From Deltaproteobacteria bacterium (GTDB lineage: Bacteria > Desulfobacterota > Desulfobulbia > Desulfobulbales > Desulfurivibrionaceae), in the NCBI GenBank assembly GCA_013349295.1, contig DUZW01000006.1, forward strand, positions 44,539 to 108,538: 64,000 nucleotides of DNA, given 5' to 3'. The notes beneath the pieces were generated by a model. It did not search any database, was not told the origin of the DNA, and saw nothing but the letters and a program-made list of their open reading frames with translations. Position 1 is the first letter of the stretch. Every line of letters begins with the position of its first letter. The translations under genes were made by a program, and so were the position numbers. Below are positions 1 to 8,724 of this stretch, piece by piece.

Positions 1-20
1 AAACCTTTCAATCGCACAAA

Positions 21-27
21 CCTCCTT
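21..27 (-). promoter_or_regulatory. Shine-Dalgarno of a gene leaving the left edge
   Basis: Read on the minus strand this is a perfect AAGGAGG, followed nine bases later by a possible TTG start and, closer, by a GTG. It suggests that a minus-strand gene begins within the first 17 bases and continues outside the window. Too little coding sequence is present to name it. Confidence 0.4.
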
Positions 28-107
28 AAAAAAATAGACAAATTCCTTTGGCATCGGTAAATAATTGCTTGACTGAGTGAGTAAAGTACATCTTTTATCT
101 CCGATAA

Positions 108-131
108 CTTTGTCCACAGTTGTTGACAAAG
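108..131. repeat. Inverted repeat CTTTGTC-N10-GACAAAG
   Basis: Perfect 7-bp arms (108-114 and 125-131) are separated by 10 bases, in the region between the edge gene and fmdE. The symmetry and spacing fit a dimeric operator, but no known consensus matches. The rest of 28-318 shows no gene and no clear promoter. Confidence 0.3.
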
Positions 132-318
132 ACCCGCTAAACATCTGAGCTCAAATGAATCTGGACTTTAGCTGATTGATCACGGTTCAAACACCGAGGA
201 ACCTTTTTCTTTGGGCCTTGACTTTCTCTGGCAAAATCCGTCCCTTTCGCCTACGATACTGCATCGTGCATGGATGAGCCACCCTCCCTGTTCGACCTGC
301 AAATATCGGAGAAATTAC

Positions 319-897
319 ATGGAAAATTTCGAGCAACTTCTTGAAAAATCGACAAAAATACATGGCCACATCTGCGCTGGCCAGGTCATCGGGGTACGCA
401 TGTCCATGATCGGTCTGCGGGAGATCGGCATCGACGATCCCAAAGCCCAGCGGAAGGACTTTTATGTGCTGGTGGAGATCGACCGCTGCGCCACCGATGC
501 CATCCAGACCGTCACCGGCTGTTCCCTGGGCAAACGCTCTCTCAAATGGCTCGATTACGGGATTATGGCCGCGACCTTTGTCAATCTCAAGACCGGACAG
601 GCGGTGCGGATCACCGCCCTGGAAGAATCCAGGGAGACCTCTAAAAAATACTGCCCGGAAATCGGCGACAAGTACAAGCAGCAGCTTGAGGCCTACCGAA
701 TCATGCCCGAGGCTGAACTCTTCAAGGTGCAAGCGGTTTCGGTCACCGTGCCCGAAAAAGATATGCCGGGCCGGCCCATGCGGAGGGTGCAATGTGAACG
801 TTGCGGTGACTGGGTACAGGATTGCCGCGAGGTAATGCTGGACGGAAAGGCGTTATGCAAGCCCTGCGCTTTAGGCCGCTATTATGAAGTCATCTGA
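319..897 (+). CDS. FmdE family protein with C-terminal zinc ribbon
   Basis: A 192-residue protein of the FmdE family, named for the gene in the molybdenum formylmethanofuran dehydrogenase operon. In sulfate reducers such proteins often stand alone and their role is unsettled. The N-terminal part has HGHICAGQVIGVRM and a later CATDAIQTVTGCSLG motif, the Cys/His-rich core of the family. The C-terminus has a four-Cys ribbon (CERC and CKPC). The ATG at 319 is chosen because GGAGA lies seven bases before it; an upstream extension in the same frame lacks a ribosome site. The next gene is a molybdopterin-binding protein, which fits a role in molybdenum or tungsten enzyme maturation (inference). Confidence 0.85.
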   Translation: MENFEQLLEKSTKIHGHICAGQVIGVRMSMIGLREIGIDDPKAQRKDFYVLVEIDRCATDAIQTVTGCSLGKRSLKWLDYGIMAATFVNLKTGQAVRITALEESRETSKKYCPEIGDKYKQQLEAYRIMPEAELFKVQAVSVTVPEKDMPGRPMRRVQCERCGDWVQDCREVMLDGKALCKPCALGRYYEVI

Positions 898-1029
898 AAG
901 TAAGCGAGCACAGTGCACCGCATCTGCGGCACCCTGCAATCACTTACGGTTCTCGGCAAAGCATAACACGCCGTTTTTCCCCGTGATCGATTACACCTGA
1001 AAATGCCCGGTAGGGCAACTGGAGCACAC
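898..1029 (+). other. Leader between FmdE and MoeA-like genes with possible RNA structure
   Basis: This 132-base gap contains GTAAG (901-905) and a matching CTTAC about 40 bases later, enclosing short C-rich and G-rich segments that could form a multi-stem fold. Its place before a molybdopterin gene makes a cofactor-sensing leader conceivable. I could not match it to the Moco riboswitch consensus from memory, so this is only a candidate. Confidence 0.25.
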
Positions 1030-2055
1030 ATGACAAAAACAATCCCGGTTGAGCAGGCCATCGGCATGGTCCTGCCCCACGATATCACGGAGATCCGCAC
1101 CGAAGAATTCAAGGGGCGCGCCTTCAAAAAAGGCCATATTATCAAGGCTGAGGATGTCGAACGGTTGAAACGGCTCGGCAAGGAAAACATCTATGTGCTG
1201 GAGCTCGGACCCGACGATATTCATGAAAATGAAGCGGCCGAACTGATGGCAGGCGCCCTGGCCGGTCCAGGCACCGAGGTTTCCGGGGAGCCGGTGGAAG
1301 GTAAGCTCAACATCGTTGCGGCCCATGACGGGTTGCTCAAGGTCGAGATCGAGCCCCTGTACCAATTCAACCTGTTGGGCGAAGTCATGTGCGCCACCCT
1401 GCACAACAATACCCCGGTCAAGAAAGGCGAACAGCTGGCCGGAACCAGACTCATCCCCCTGGTTTCCAAAAGAGGGATTGTGAAGGCTGCCGTTGATCTG
1501 GCCGAAAAGGCCGGGGGAGTTCTCAAGGTTGCCCAACTGAAACAGGCCAGGGCCGGATTGATCATCACCGGCAACGAGGTCTTCCATGGCCGGATCAAGG
1601 ATGCCTTTGAACCGGTATTGCGTAAGAAACTGGAAAAACTAGGCTCCGAGGTGATCGCGGTTCGCTTCGCCCCGGACGATATCGAGACCATCGCCTCTGA
1701 GATCAAGTCTTGTCTGGATGCGGGCGCGGACCTCATCGTCACCAGCGGCGGCATGTCCGTTGACCCGGATGATGTTACCCGGCAGGGCATTGCCAGGGCG
1801 GGGGCACAGGAGATCGTCTACGGTACTCCGGTTTTGCCTGGGGCCATGTTTCTGGTTGGCTATATCGGGGAGGTTCCGGTAATGGGGTTGCCGGCCTGCG
1901 GCATGTTCCACAAGATCACGGTTTTTGACCTGATTCTGCCAAGAGTGTTGTGCGGGGAGAAAATCACCCGTGAGGACATTGCCCTGCTGGGACATGGCGG
2001 CCTGTGCCGCCAGTGCAAGAGTTGCGCCTATCCCATCTGCGGCTTCGGCAAGTAA
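1030..2055 (+). CDS. MoeA/MogA-like molybdopterin-binding protein
   Basis: A 341-residue protein whose second half is a molybdopterin-binding (MoaB/MogA/MoeA) domain, with GLIITGNEV at about residue 177 and DLIVTSGGMSVDPDD near 240, the usual ligand-binding loops. The N-terminal half resembles a MoeA-type linker but is shorter than in full MoeA. The C-terminus ends in a Cys cluster (CRQCKSCAYPICGFGK), probably a metal site and atypical of MoeA. It may handle molybdopterin or sense molybdate. The ATG at 1030 has GGAG eight bases upstream. It follows fmdE on the same strand and converges with arfB, with two bases between the stops. Confidence 0.85.
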   Translation: MTKTIPVEQAIGMVLPHDITEIRTEEFKGRAFKKGHIIKAEDVERLKRLGKENIYVLELGPDDIHENEAAELMAGALAGPGTEVSGEPVEGKLNIVAAHDGLLKVEIEPLYQFNLLGEVMCATLHNNTPVKKGEQLAGTRLIPLVSKRGIVKAAVDLAEKAGGVLKVAQLKQARAGLIITGNEVFHGRIKDAFEPVLRKKLEKLGSEVIAVRFAPDDIETIASEIKSCLDAGADLIVTSGGMSVDPDDVTRQGIARAGAQEIVYGTPVLPGAMFLVGYIGEVPVMGLPACGMFHKITVFDLILPRVLCGEKITREDIALLGHGGLCRQCKSCAYPICGFGK

Positions 2056-2057
2056 TT

Positions 2058-2471
2058 TTACTCCGAAACCTTCCCGCGCATGGCTTTCACCTTGCCCCGT
2101 TTTTCCTTGCCTTCCAGGCGTTTTTCCTTGGCGCCGCGGGAGGGTTTGGTGGGCCTGCGTTTTCGCTCCTGTTTGACCGCGCCCCTGATGAGTTCAGCGA
2201 GCCGCTCCAAGGCGTCGGCACGATTCTTTTCCAGGCTGCGAAACCGTTGCGCCTTGATGATGATATCCCCGTCTTTGGTAAGACGCTGATCGCTCAGCCC
2301 CAACAGCCGTTGCTTATAAAAATCCGGCAGCGTTGAGGCATGGATATCAAAGCGCAGGTGTACGGCCGAGGAAACCTTGTTGACATTCTGACCGCCTGCG
2401 CCCTGGGCCCGGATAGCGGTAATCTCTATCTCGCTTTCGGGAATATCAACCGCATGGGAAATCCGCACCAT
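2058..2471 (-). CDS. arfB: Peptidyl-tRNA hydrolase ArfB, ribosome rescue
   Basis: A 137-residue release-factor-like protein with the GGQ catalytic motif in IRAQGAGGQNVNKVSSAVHL near residue 25, and a long basic tail (RGAKEKRLEGKEKRGK) that in ArfB/YaeJ/ICT1 enters the empty mRNA channel of stalled ribosomes. It hydrolyses peptidyl-tRNA on non-stop complexes. It lacks the codon-recognition domain of RF1/RF2, as the family does. GGGGAG lies before the ATG. It is downstream of the hibernation-factor gene, 36 bases away, so the two may form a translation-stress operon. Confidence 0.92.
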   Translation of the reverse strand: MVRISHAVDIPESEIEITAIRAQGAGGQNVNKVSSAVHLRFDIHASTLPDFYKQRLLGLSDQRLTKDGDIIIKAQRFRSLEKNRADALERLAELIRGAVKQERKRRPTKPSRGAKEKRLEGKEKRGKVKAMRGKVSE

Positions 2472-2507
2472 CTTAACTCCCCGGGGTAGCGCTGGTCTTT
2501 GCTCCCA

Positions 2508-3080
2508 TCATTGTTCTTTGCCGGGTTGAGGTTTGCCGACGACGCGCACACTGGTTGCCTGGGGTCCATCGTTTCCCTGCTCCTCGACAAACCGCACCTC
2601 GGTGCCCAGGGTAAGATCGGCAAAATCCGCATTGATCAGACTGTTGCGGTGGAAGTAGATATCGTCACCCAATCCCGTGGCAATCCGACCGTAATCTTCA
2701 TAGGGATAGAGCTCGGTGATCTTACCCTGGGGCATTTCTTCGTGGGCCTTCACCTCTCCTTTTTGCCGACTGACAAAATCTCGCAGTTTCCGCTGGGCGG
2801 TATCAAAGATATCACGCACCACCACATGCGCATCATGGTAGGATTTGTGCAGATCGGGCTCCCGATTAACCACGATGGTTTCATGGGGCAGGCCGATATC
2901 GATACTGGCGTGAAAAAGACCGCCCTTACGCTGATGCTTGTGGGGCGCCTCAACCACAACCCGGCAACTGACCATGTTTTCACAGATGCTGTCCAGTTTT
3001 GCCGCTCTCTCACGAATATAGGACTCCAGCGCCTCGGAGCTTTTCATGTTACGAAAGGTAATCTGTAAAGGTATCTGCAT
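2508..3080 (-). CDS. Ribosome hibernation factor HPF/RaiA fused to a cold-shock domain
   Basis: A 190-residue protein in two parts. Residues 1-105 are an HPF/RaiA fold (MQIPLQITFRNMKSSEALE, an internal HASIDIGLPHETIVVNRE strand, helices at both ends). Residues 118-185 are a cold-shock OB fold (GKITELYPYEDYGRIATG, then DIYFHRNSL, corresponding to RNP1 and RNP2). HPF proteins occupy the tRNA and mRNA sites of idle ribosomes; the added domain may bind RNA. This replaces the dimerising tail of long HPF. A GGGGGAATGGAAC ribosome site precedes the ATG. Confidence 0.9.
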   Translation of the reverse strand: MQIPLQITFRNMKSSEALESYIRERAAKLDSICENMVSCRVVVEAPHKHQRKGGLFHASIDIGLPHETIVVNREPDLHKSYHDAHVVVRDIFDTAQRKLRDFVSRQKGEVKAHEEMPQGKITELYPYEDYGRIATGLGDDIYFHRNSLINADFADLTLGTEVRFVEEQGNDGPQATSVRVVGKPQPGKEQ

Positions 3081-3131
3081 GTTCCATTCCCCCAGTAAAG
3101 GATGTCTTGTTTTCTGAAAACCGCAAGGTTC

Positions 3132-3500
3132 TCAGGGAAGTGCGGGCGGGATATTTTTTTGCTCCTCGTCCCTGGCGCTGCAGGCAAGACACAAGCGAGC
3201 GGCCGGCAATGCCTGCAGACGCGGCAAAGGAATCTGCTTGGCGCACCCTTCGCATTTTCCATATTGCAAGGTCGCCATCTTGACCAAGGCATCATCGATT
3301 GCTTCGATTTCCTCTTTCTGCCGCTCATCCAACTGGGCATACAATTCGGAAAGCTCCGCCTTTTGCGCCTCCTCCTCACGCTCGATATCCTTCTCGGCCA
3401 ACTCCTGCCAACCATCGTCGAGATGCTGCAGACATCGAAAGATATCCTGACGCATCGTGATGAGTTTTTCTTTTAACAGATCCAGTTCCTGTGCAGACAT
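3132..3500 (-). CDS. DksA/TraR family zinc-finger protein
   Basis: A 122-residue DksA/TraR-type regulator: an N-terminal coiled-coil pair (residues 5-70, rich in Glu and Lys) and a C-terminal four-Cys zinc finger (CEGC, then CLAC, about residues 80-103) in the typical setting LQYGKCEGCAKQIPLPRL. Family members enter the RNA polymerase secondary channel and modulate initiation, usually with ppGpp. The coiled-coil tip does not show the usual acidic DxxDxA, so it may be a DksA2- or TraR-like paralogue. AAGGGGG lies before the ATG. A TATAAT at 3550-3555 on this strand is a plausible -10. Confidence 0.85.
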   Translation of the reverse strand: MSAQELDLLKEKLITMRQDIFRCLQHLDDGWQELAEKDIEREEEAQKAELSELYAQLDERQKEEIEAIDDALVKMATLQYGKCEGCAKQIPLPRLQALPAARLCLACSARDEEQKNIPPALP

Positions 3501-3801
3501 GGCAGCCCCCTTTCTGTATCATCAACCGGCAGTGAGATTCGCTTATTTAATTATACGGTCAAGGAGAGCTGAAAACTCAACCTTATTTTCACGGGCAAGG
3601 GCAGAGAAAAGGCCCCAAAAATAGCTGATCGCCATGTGGGCCTTGGAAATAAGGGGGAATGAAGAGGGAAAAAAATGACAAGAGCAACTCAAATTGGAGG
3701 GAAAATTCCTGTATCCCACAACATCAACCCTGACCGAGGTTAGGTATCAATGACAGGAAACGAGGTAATTAGAAGAAAAATATGCAAAATGCGAGGGAGT
3801 A
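3501..3801 (-). other. Intergenic region, probable promoter of the DksA-like gene
   Basis: No gene is seen. On the minus strand TATAAT at 3550-3555 with TTGAGT at 3575-3580 (19-base spacer, slightly long) is the best promoter candidate for the DksA-like gene. The rest, downstream of the TPR-methyltransferase, contains only A-rich and G-rich tracts. Confidence 0.35.
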
Positions 3802-5259
3802 TCAGATCCCGAGCAGAAAGAGCTCTCCCAAGATCCACTTGCCCTTTTCCTTGCGGATGTTGGCGGATTGGGAGCTGAGGATTCGGAAACCGTGGCGGAA
3901 GGCCATTGCCTCAATGTAGGAAAAGGAGTGGGCATAGCGCCCGGACTGACGCAACTGGTATCCCTGCCCTGCCAGCTGCTCAGTGGAAAAAAGAAATCTG
4001 CCGTTTTTTGCAAGTCCTCTGCCCAGGGTGGCAAAAATTCGGTCCAGTTCGCCCACATAGATCAGGACATCCGCCGCGACAATCAAATCGAACGGCTCCC
4101 GGTTCTGCTCAAGAAAGGTCACGATTTCCGCAACCACCAGTTCATCGTAGACCTTCTTGGCCGCAGCCGCCTCCACCATCTTGGCGGAAAGATCCACCCC
4201 GACCCGGCAACCGCTTATATCCTGAAAAATTTGTCCAACCAGGCCGGTACCGCATCCCAGATCCAAAAGGCGCTCAAAACAGGCAGGCCCTTTGTGATCA
4301 GTGAGCAGCAGGCTTTTGAGTTCCCAAGGGGTCCGGTATTCCAGATCAACCAAGAGACGCTCTTCAAAATGACCGGAAAAGCTGTCAAACAGTTCGGCAA
4401 TATAGGAAGAAGGCGCAACAAGGGTTGTTTCACCGGTAAGGGCCGCGAGAATATGGTGGGCCGAAACCGCGTTATGATCCAGCTCTATGAGCCGTTGGTA
4501 ACAGGCAATGGCCTTGTCCACCTCATCGTGGTCAAGATAGAGGACCCCAAGGTTGCCGTGGGCTGCGCCGTATTCCGGGCGCAGGGCAACGGCGATCTCA
4601 AGGGAGGTGATGGCCTCGGCCCGACATCCCAGTTCCTTGTAGACCAAGGCTAGATTGTAATGGACTTCTGCATCATCCGGGGCAATCTCCATGGCGCAGT
4701 GATACGATTGCATGGCCTCTTCAAGCCGCCCCGCCCTCTTGCAGGCCAGACCGAGGTTGAAATGGATATCTCCATCCTGGGGATTGAGTTGTGCAGCGCG
4801 TTGATACGCCTTGATGGCTTCGTTGGTGTTGCCTTGGGCGAGGTGGGCGGTACCCAGATTATAGGCCGCCTGCCAGTGCGTGTCGTCCAGACTGAGAACT
4901 TTGTGGAAATGCTCGATGGCCATCTGGTGTTGTCCCAGGAAATAACGGGTTATGCCAAGTTCATAGGCGATTGTCGCCTCTTCCGGCAACAATCCATGGG
5001 CGCGGTCAAACCAGAAGCAAGCCTCATCCGGCGCTCCCATGGAGCGGCGGAGAACGGCCAGATAAAAACAGGCATCCACATGTTCCGGACAGAGGGAAAT
5101 GGTCTGCCGATACAGGGATTCCGCCGAGTCTGTCTCTCCCTGTCGGTGCAGGTCAAGGGCCCGGTGAAAAAAATCGTCCGCATTGCTGGGGCATGGCCGG
5201 CTATTTTCGGCAGCCTGCCCGTTTGTCTGCACAGGGCGTGAGTCTGTGTTCATCGGCAT
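3802..5259 (-). CDS. TPR-repeat protein with C-terminal SAM methyltransferase domain
   Basis: A 485-residue protein. Residues about 25-270 hold seven or so tetratricopeptide repeats (pattern A-x-x-N-L-G, for example WQAAYNLGTAHLAQGNTNEA and DIHFNLGLACKRAGRLEEA). Residues about 330-480 are a class I methyltransferase with LLDLGCGTGLVGQIF as motif I and VGVDLSAKMV after it. The TPR part probably binds a protein substrate or partner; the methyl acceptor is unknown. Similar TPR-methyltransferases occur singly in many delta-type genomes. No clear ribosome site precedes the ATG; an alternative ATG is two codons downstream. Confidence 0.85.
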   Translation of the reverse strand: MPMNTDSRPVQTNGQAAENSRPCPSNADDFFHRALDLHRQGETDSAESLYRQTISLCPEHVDACFYLAVLRRSMGAPDEACFWFDRAHGLLPEEATIAYELGITRYFLGQHQMAIEHFHKVLSLDDTHWQAAYNLGTAHLAQGNTNEAIKAYQRAAQLNPQDGDIHFNLGLACKRAGRLEEAMQSYHCAMEIAPDDAEVHYNLALVYKELGCRAEAITSLEIAVALRPEYGAAHGNLGVLYLDHDEVDKAIACYQRLIELDHNAVSAHHILAALTGETTLVAPSSYIAELFDSFSGHFEERLLVDLEYRTPWELKSLLLTDHKGPACFERLLDLGCGTGLVGQIFQDISGCRVGVDLSAKMVEAAAAKKVYDELVVAEIVTFLEQNREPFDLIVAADVLIYVGELDRIFATLGRGLAKNGRFLFSTEQLAGQGYQLRQSGRYAHSFSYIEAMAFRHGFRILSSQSANIRKEKGKWILGELFLLGI

Positions 5260-5450
5260 TAAAAAGATAAATTTTAATGATGTACAGCGGTCAAGTTCGA
5301 ATTATGATGATATTTAAAAGAGAGAAAAAATAACGCAACGGCGCAAAGGCGCAAGTGTTTTTTTGAGAAACCGAGATTTGCCCTTGCGTAAAAAACGGCA
5401 TGCCGACCATGCCGGTAAGCTTTACTTTCAAGCTCCAGGATCCAGCCCCC

Positions 5451-6668
5451 ATGAAAACCCTGCCAACACCCAATAGTCAACAGATCGAATGGATGCGGGA
5501 CATCCGCCGCCATCTTCACCGGTATCCGGAGCTTGCCTTTGCCGAGTTTGCCACGGCGCAATATATTGCCGAGCAACTTGGAAAATTGGGCATTTCCTGT
5601 CGGGAACAGGTGGGCCGGACAGGCATCGTCGCCAGCCTGGGAAGCAGGGAAACGGGTGTACCGTGCGTTGCCTTGCGGGCAGACATGGACGCTTTGCCCA
5701 TCACCGAACAGACCGGCCTGCCTTTTGCCTCGGAAACGCCCGGGGTGATGCATGCCTGCGGCCATGACGGCCATGTGGCCATGCTTCTCGGCGCGGCTGC
5801 ACTTCTTAAAGAGACGGAACTTCCAGGTCGGGTGGTTTTCATCTTCCAGCCCGCCGAGGAAGGCGACGGCGGCGCCCAAGGCATGATCGCCGAAGGCGCT
5901 CTGGACGGGGTCGGCTCCATCTTCGCCGGCCATATCGATCGCAATTACGGACTCAACGAGATTGTCGTCCAACCAGGGTTGATCTCCGCCTTTACCGACG
6001 AATTCTCCATTGAGATCCGCAGTCAAGGCGGTCATGCCGCCAAGCCGCATGAAACCGCGGACAGTATCCTGGCGGCAGGCCAGCTCATCACCAGCATCCA
6101 GGGTATCGTTTCCCGCGAGGTACATCCTTGCTTGCCTGCCGTGATCACCGTAGGCGCCATAAAGGGTGGCGGCCCGGCCAATGTCATAGCTTCACAAGTG
6201 GTTCTCGAGGGTACCATCCGCACCACCAGCCCGGAGACCCGAGCCGTATGCATCGCCAGCCTGCAAAGGATGACTAAGGCCATGGAACCTCTGCACCGGG
6301 TGGAAACCTCCTTCATCTTGGCGGAAGGGTATCCGCCGGTGATCAACGACCCGGCTGCCGCCCTGATCGCTGCCGAGGTAGCTGCCGGAATCGTCGGTCA
6401 AGACAAGGTAAAGGGCCAGCCGCTGCCCAGCCTGGGCGGGGAGGATTTTTCCTTTTTCCTGCAAAAAATCCCCGGCTGCCTGGTTCGCTTTGGCGCGAAA
6501 CACACCGTGCTTCACGATGCCCCGGCCCACAGCCCCCGCTTCGATTTTGATGAGCGGGTGCTGGTCACGGGCGCTCTTTTTCTGGCACAAACAGCCATCC
6601 GCGCCCTGGAATGCATGGAAGAACCGCGCGGTCCGCTGCAGGGCACTATTAACCGGAACGCCAACTAA
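5451..6668 (+). CDS. M20 family metallo-amidohydrolase
   Basis: A 405-residue M20D peptidase/amidohydrolase like hippurate hydrolase or N-acyl-amino-acid deacylase. Metal-binding motifs are visible: ADMDALPITEQTGLPFASE, MHACGHDGHVAMLLGAA, FQPAEEGDGGAQGM and the C-terminal GGEDFSFFLQ. A central lid domain (GGHAAKPHETADSI) is present. It removes acyl groups from amino acids or small amides; the exact substrate is not predictable. The frame is open to 5400, but the family N-terminus and a weak AGGA favour 5451. A small methyltransferase follows on the same strand. Confidence 0.88.
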   Translation: MKTLPTPNSQQIEWMRDIRRHLHRYPELAFAEFATAQYIAEQLGKLGISCREQVGRTGIVASLGSRETGVPCVALRADMDALPITEQTGLPFASETPGVMHACGHDGHVAMLLGAAALLKETELPGRVVFIFQPAEEGDGGAQGMIAEGALDGVGSIFAGHIDRNYGLNEIVVQPGLISAFTDEFSIEIRSQGGHAAKPHETADSILAAGQLITSIQGIVSREVHPCLPAVITVGAIKGGGPANVIASQVVLEGTIRTTSPETRAVCIASLQRMTKAMEPLHRVETSFILAEGYPPVINDPAAALIAAEVAAGIVGQDKVKGQPLPSLGGEDFSFFLQKIPGCLVRFGAKHTVLHDAPAHSPRFDFDERVLVTGALFLAQTAIRALECMEEPRGPLQGTINRNAN

Positions 6669-6749
6669 TTTTCCGGGGGAATTCCCCATCAATCCGTGGT
6701 ATACAGGGCTTTCGATCCAGCTCCCCCACAACCCACTTTTTGGATACAC

Positions 6750-7328
6750 ATGGAAAACGAAGCAAACGATATTTTTTTCAACGTCATCAACCGGTTTGTC
6801 GGATGTTACAGCCGTGATGCCGTTCGGGAAACACGCAACGATACCGACTGCGAATATCCCTTTGTAGCCATGGATACCCGACAGGTTTTTGCCCAGCTTG
6901 AGTTTGCCGCACGGTATCTGGAGCTTGATCCGGATGCCCCGCCGAAGCATCCGCTCCGCTTCCTTGATGTGGGCTGCGGCATCGGCAATATCCTCCTCTT
7001 TGCCGAACAGTTCGGCTTTGAGGTGCACGGCATTGAAAAGGACGAGTATCCGTTCCAGGTGGCCACCAGACTCATTGGCGAGGAACGGATTGCCCAGGCT
7101 GATATCTGGACCTATGAAAACTATGGCGATTACGACGTGATCTACTACTTCCGGCCGTTTTCCGGACGTGAGCAGCAGCTGCGCTTTGAAAAGCTTATTG
7201 AAGAGACGATGAAGACTGGGGGAATCCTTATCGCCAACCACAAAAACAGCGAGGCTATCGACCAGGACAGCCGCTTTGAGAAACTCAGCCCCACCTTGCC
7301 GATCTGGAGAAAAACCCGGGCCGCTTAG
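6750..7328 (+). CDS. Class I SAM-dependent methyltransferase
   Basis: A 192-residue protein with motif I FLDVGCGIGNILLF near residue 72, then VHGIEKDEY as the acidic adenosine-binding strand and YDVIYYFRPF further on. The FRPF at motif IV is unusual and does not match N-, C- or O-methyltransferase signatures I know. The C-terminus is short. The ATG at 6750 gives the start that fits the fold; upstream extension is non-conserved looking. It lies 81 bases after the amidohydrolase and converges with the diguanylate cyclase gene, 3 bases apart. Confidence 0.75.
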   Translation: MENEANDIFFNVINRFVGCYSRDAVRETRNDTDCEYPFVAMDTRQVFAQLEFAARYLELDPDAPPKHPLRFLDVGCGIGNILLFAEQFGFEVHGIEKDEYPFQVATRLIGEERIAQADIWTYENYGDYDVIYYFRPFSGREQQLRFEKLIEETMKTGGILIANHKNSEAIDQDSRFEKLSPTLPIWRKTRAA

Positions 7329-7331
7329 CAA

Positions 7332-8168
7332 CTACCCGGTGGAAACGACCTTGTTCCGCCCCGCGTTTTTCGCAAGATACAGGGCTTCGTCCGCTCTCTT
7401 AAGTACATCATCAAGACAGGAATCATCTTGCCGGAAACTGGTGACGCCGATACTGACCGTGAAGTGGACGATCTGAACATTCGTATACACCTTCAGATCG
7501 GCAATGGATCGGCGAACCCGTTCCGCAACGATCAACGCCCCTTCCATTTCTGTTTCCGGCAGGATAATTGAAAATTCCTCCCCTCCGATACGGCCCAAGA
7601 CATCGCTTTCTCGAAGAACTTCCAGGCAATTGGCGCCAAATGCTTTAAGCACCTCATCGCCGACTGCACGACCATGGGTATCGTTTATTTTTTTGAGGTG
7701 ATCGATATCCATCTGGATCACGGAAAAAATGTGTGAATACCGTTGGGAACGCAAAAACTCCTTGGTGGCGAAGTCCATGAAATAGCGGCGGCTGTAGACA
7801 CCGGTCAGCGAATCGGTGGCGTCAGGACATGCACGCTCTTGTTTCCGGGCGGAAATACCTTGTCGTTGCGCCCCATGCTCCTCCGCTTGCAAATTTAGAT
7901 GCCGGAGGGTCGACTGCAGATTCTTGAGATGATGACCGGCGGGAAGTTTGGCGAGAACCTGAACGTCCAAGTCGCCAGTGGAGAGATGATGTGCGGCATG
8001 TGTCAAGGCAGACAATGCCTCGGTAAGGGTATTGAGTGATTCGCCTAGCTGACGGATCGTATCCTCTTGCTGTCCGGTAAGATCGAGGATGCCCGGCTGT
8101 TCGTCATGCAGCAACGCATGGATCTGTGCGTTGACCCTCTCCAGCCTTTCAACATCATTATGATCCAT
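7332..8168 (-). CDS. Cytoplasmic diguanylate cyclase (GGDEF)
   Basis: A 278-residue protein. Residues about 1-125 are helical with a HAMP-like stretch (LSTGDLDVQVLAKLPAG) but no membrane segment. Residues 130-278 are a GGDEF domain with GRIGGEEFSIILPETE as the active site and an RESD inhibitory I-site five residues before it. It should make cyclic di-GMP and be product-inhibited. The start at 8168 is set by the end of the upstream V4R gene at 8194; longer frames would overlap that gene deeply. The V4R protein is the likely sensor partner (inference from 25-base spacing). Confidence 0.9.
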   Translation of the reverse strand: MDHNDVERLERVNAQIHALLHDEQPGILDLTGQQEDTIRQLGESLNTLTEALSALTHAAHHLSTGDLDVQVLAKLPAGHHLKNLQSTLRHLNLQAEEHGAQRQGISARKQERACPDATDSLTGVYSRRYFMDFATKEFLRSQRYSHIFSVIQMDIDHLKKINDTHGRAVGDEVLKAFGANCLEVLRESDVLGRIGGEEFSIILPETEMEGALIVAERVRRSIADLKVYTNVQIVHFTVSIGVTSFRQDDSCLDDVLKRADEALYLAKNAGRNKVVSTG

Positions 8169-8193
8169 CTGATTCCCAAGCCTATTTTGCAGG

Positions 8194-8724
8194 TTACACC
8201 TCTGCCGGCATGACCTCGAAGCGACATACCCGATCGCCGGTGCACCAGCAATCCGTTTCCCTTGCCGTGAATTGCTTGCCGAAATGAGCCGAAAAGAGAG
8301 CGGCGATAAAACCTTCGTCAAAGGTGCACACCGACTCATCGCTAATGGGCAGCCCAGAACAGTCAAGATCTTCCGCCACACTCAGCACAAAATGGTGCTT
8401 GCGCAGATCGGATGACTCAACCTGCAGAATGCCGATCAAGAGAGTTTTCCATGTTTCTCGAAGCTTGGCGATGAACTCATCAAAATCATGAGTATCCTGA
8501 AGCAGGTGCCCATAAATCGCTCTTCCCGCACTCTGCCCGGCATCATAAAATATCCGGTTGGCCATTGCCACATCGGTATGGAAGATGAGCGCATCGCGCA
8601 GGGAGAACTGCATCAGCCGGTATACAGCAACCGTGGTTTGGGGACCAAGGTGGGGACGTCCCCATTCGATGTCGCCAAGATGCGACCAGTCAAACTGCAA
8701 GGATTTCCGCTCTTCCTTGAACAT
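8194..8724 (-). CDS. V4R domain ligand-binding protein
   Basis: A 176-residue protein whose second half is a V4R (4-vinyl reductase) domain, ending in the characteristic ETDCWCTGDRVCRFEVMPAE. V4R domains bind small hydrophobic molecules and are used as sensors. No catalytic or DNA-binding domain is attached. It is immediately followed by the diguanylate cyclase, so it may act in trans on that enzyme, like the fused XylR-N/V4R sensors (inference). AAAGGT before two nearby ATGs leaves 8724 or 8730 as the start. Confidence 0.8.
   Translation of the reverse strand: MFKEERKSLQFDWSHLGDIEWGRPHLGPQTTVAVYRLMQFSLRDALIFHTDVAMANRIFYDAGQSAGRAIYGHLLQDTHDFDEFIAKLRETWKTLLIGILQVESSDLRKHHFVLSVAEDLDCSGLPISDESVCTFDEGFIAALFSAHFGKQFTARETDCWCTGDRVCRFEVMPAEV

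Noticed and set aside
898..1029. Firm call of a Moco riboswitch
   Set aside because: I could not match the required consensus stems from sequence alone, so it is listed only as a candidate structured leader.
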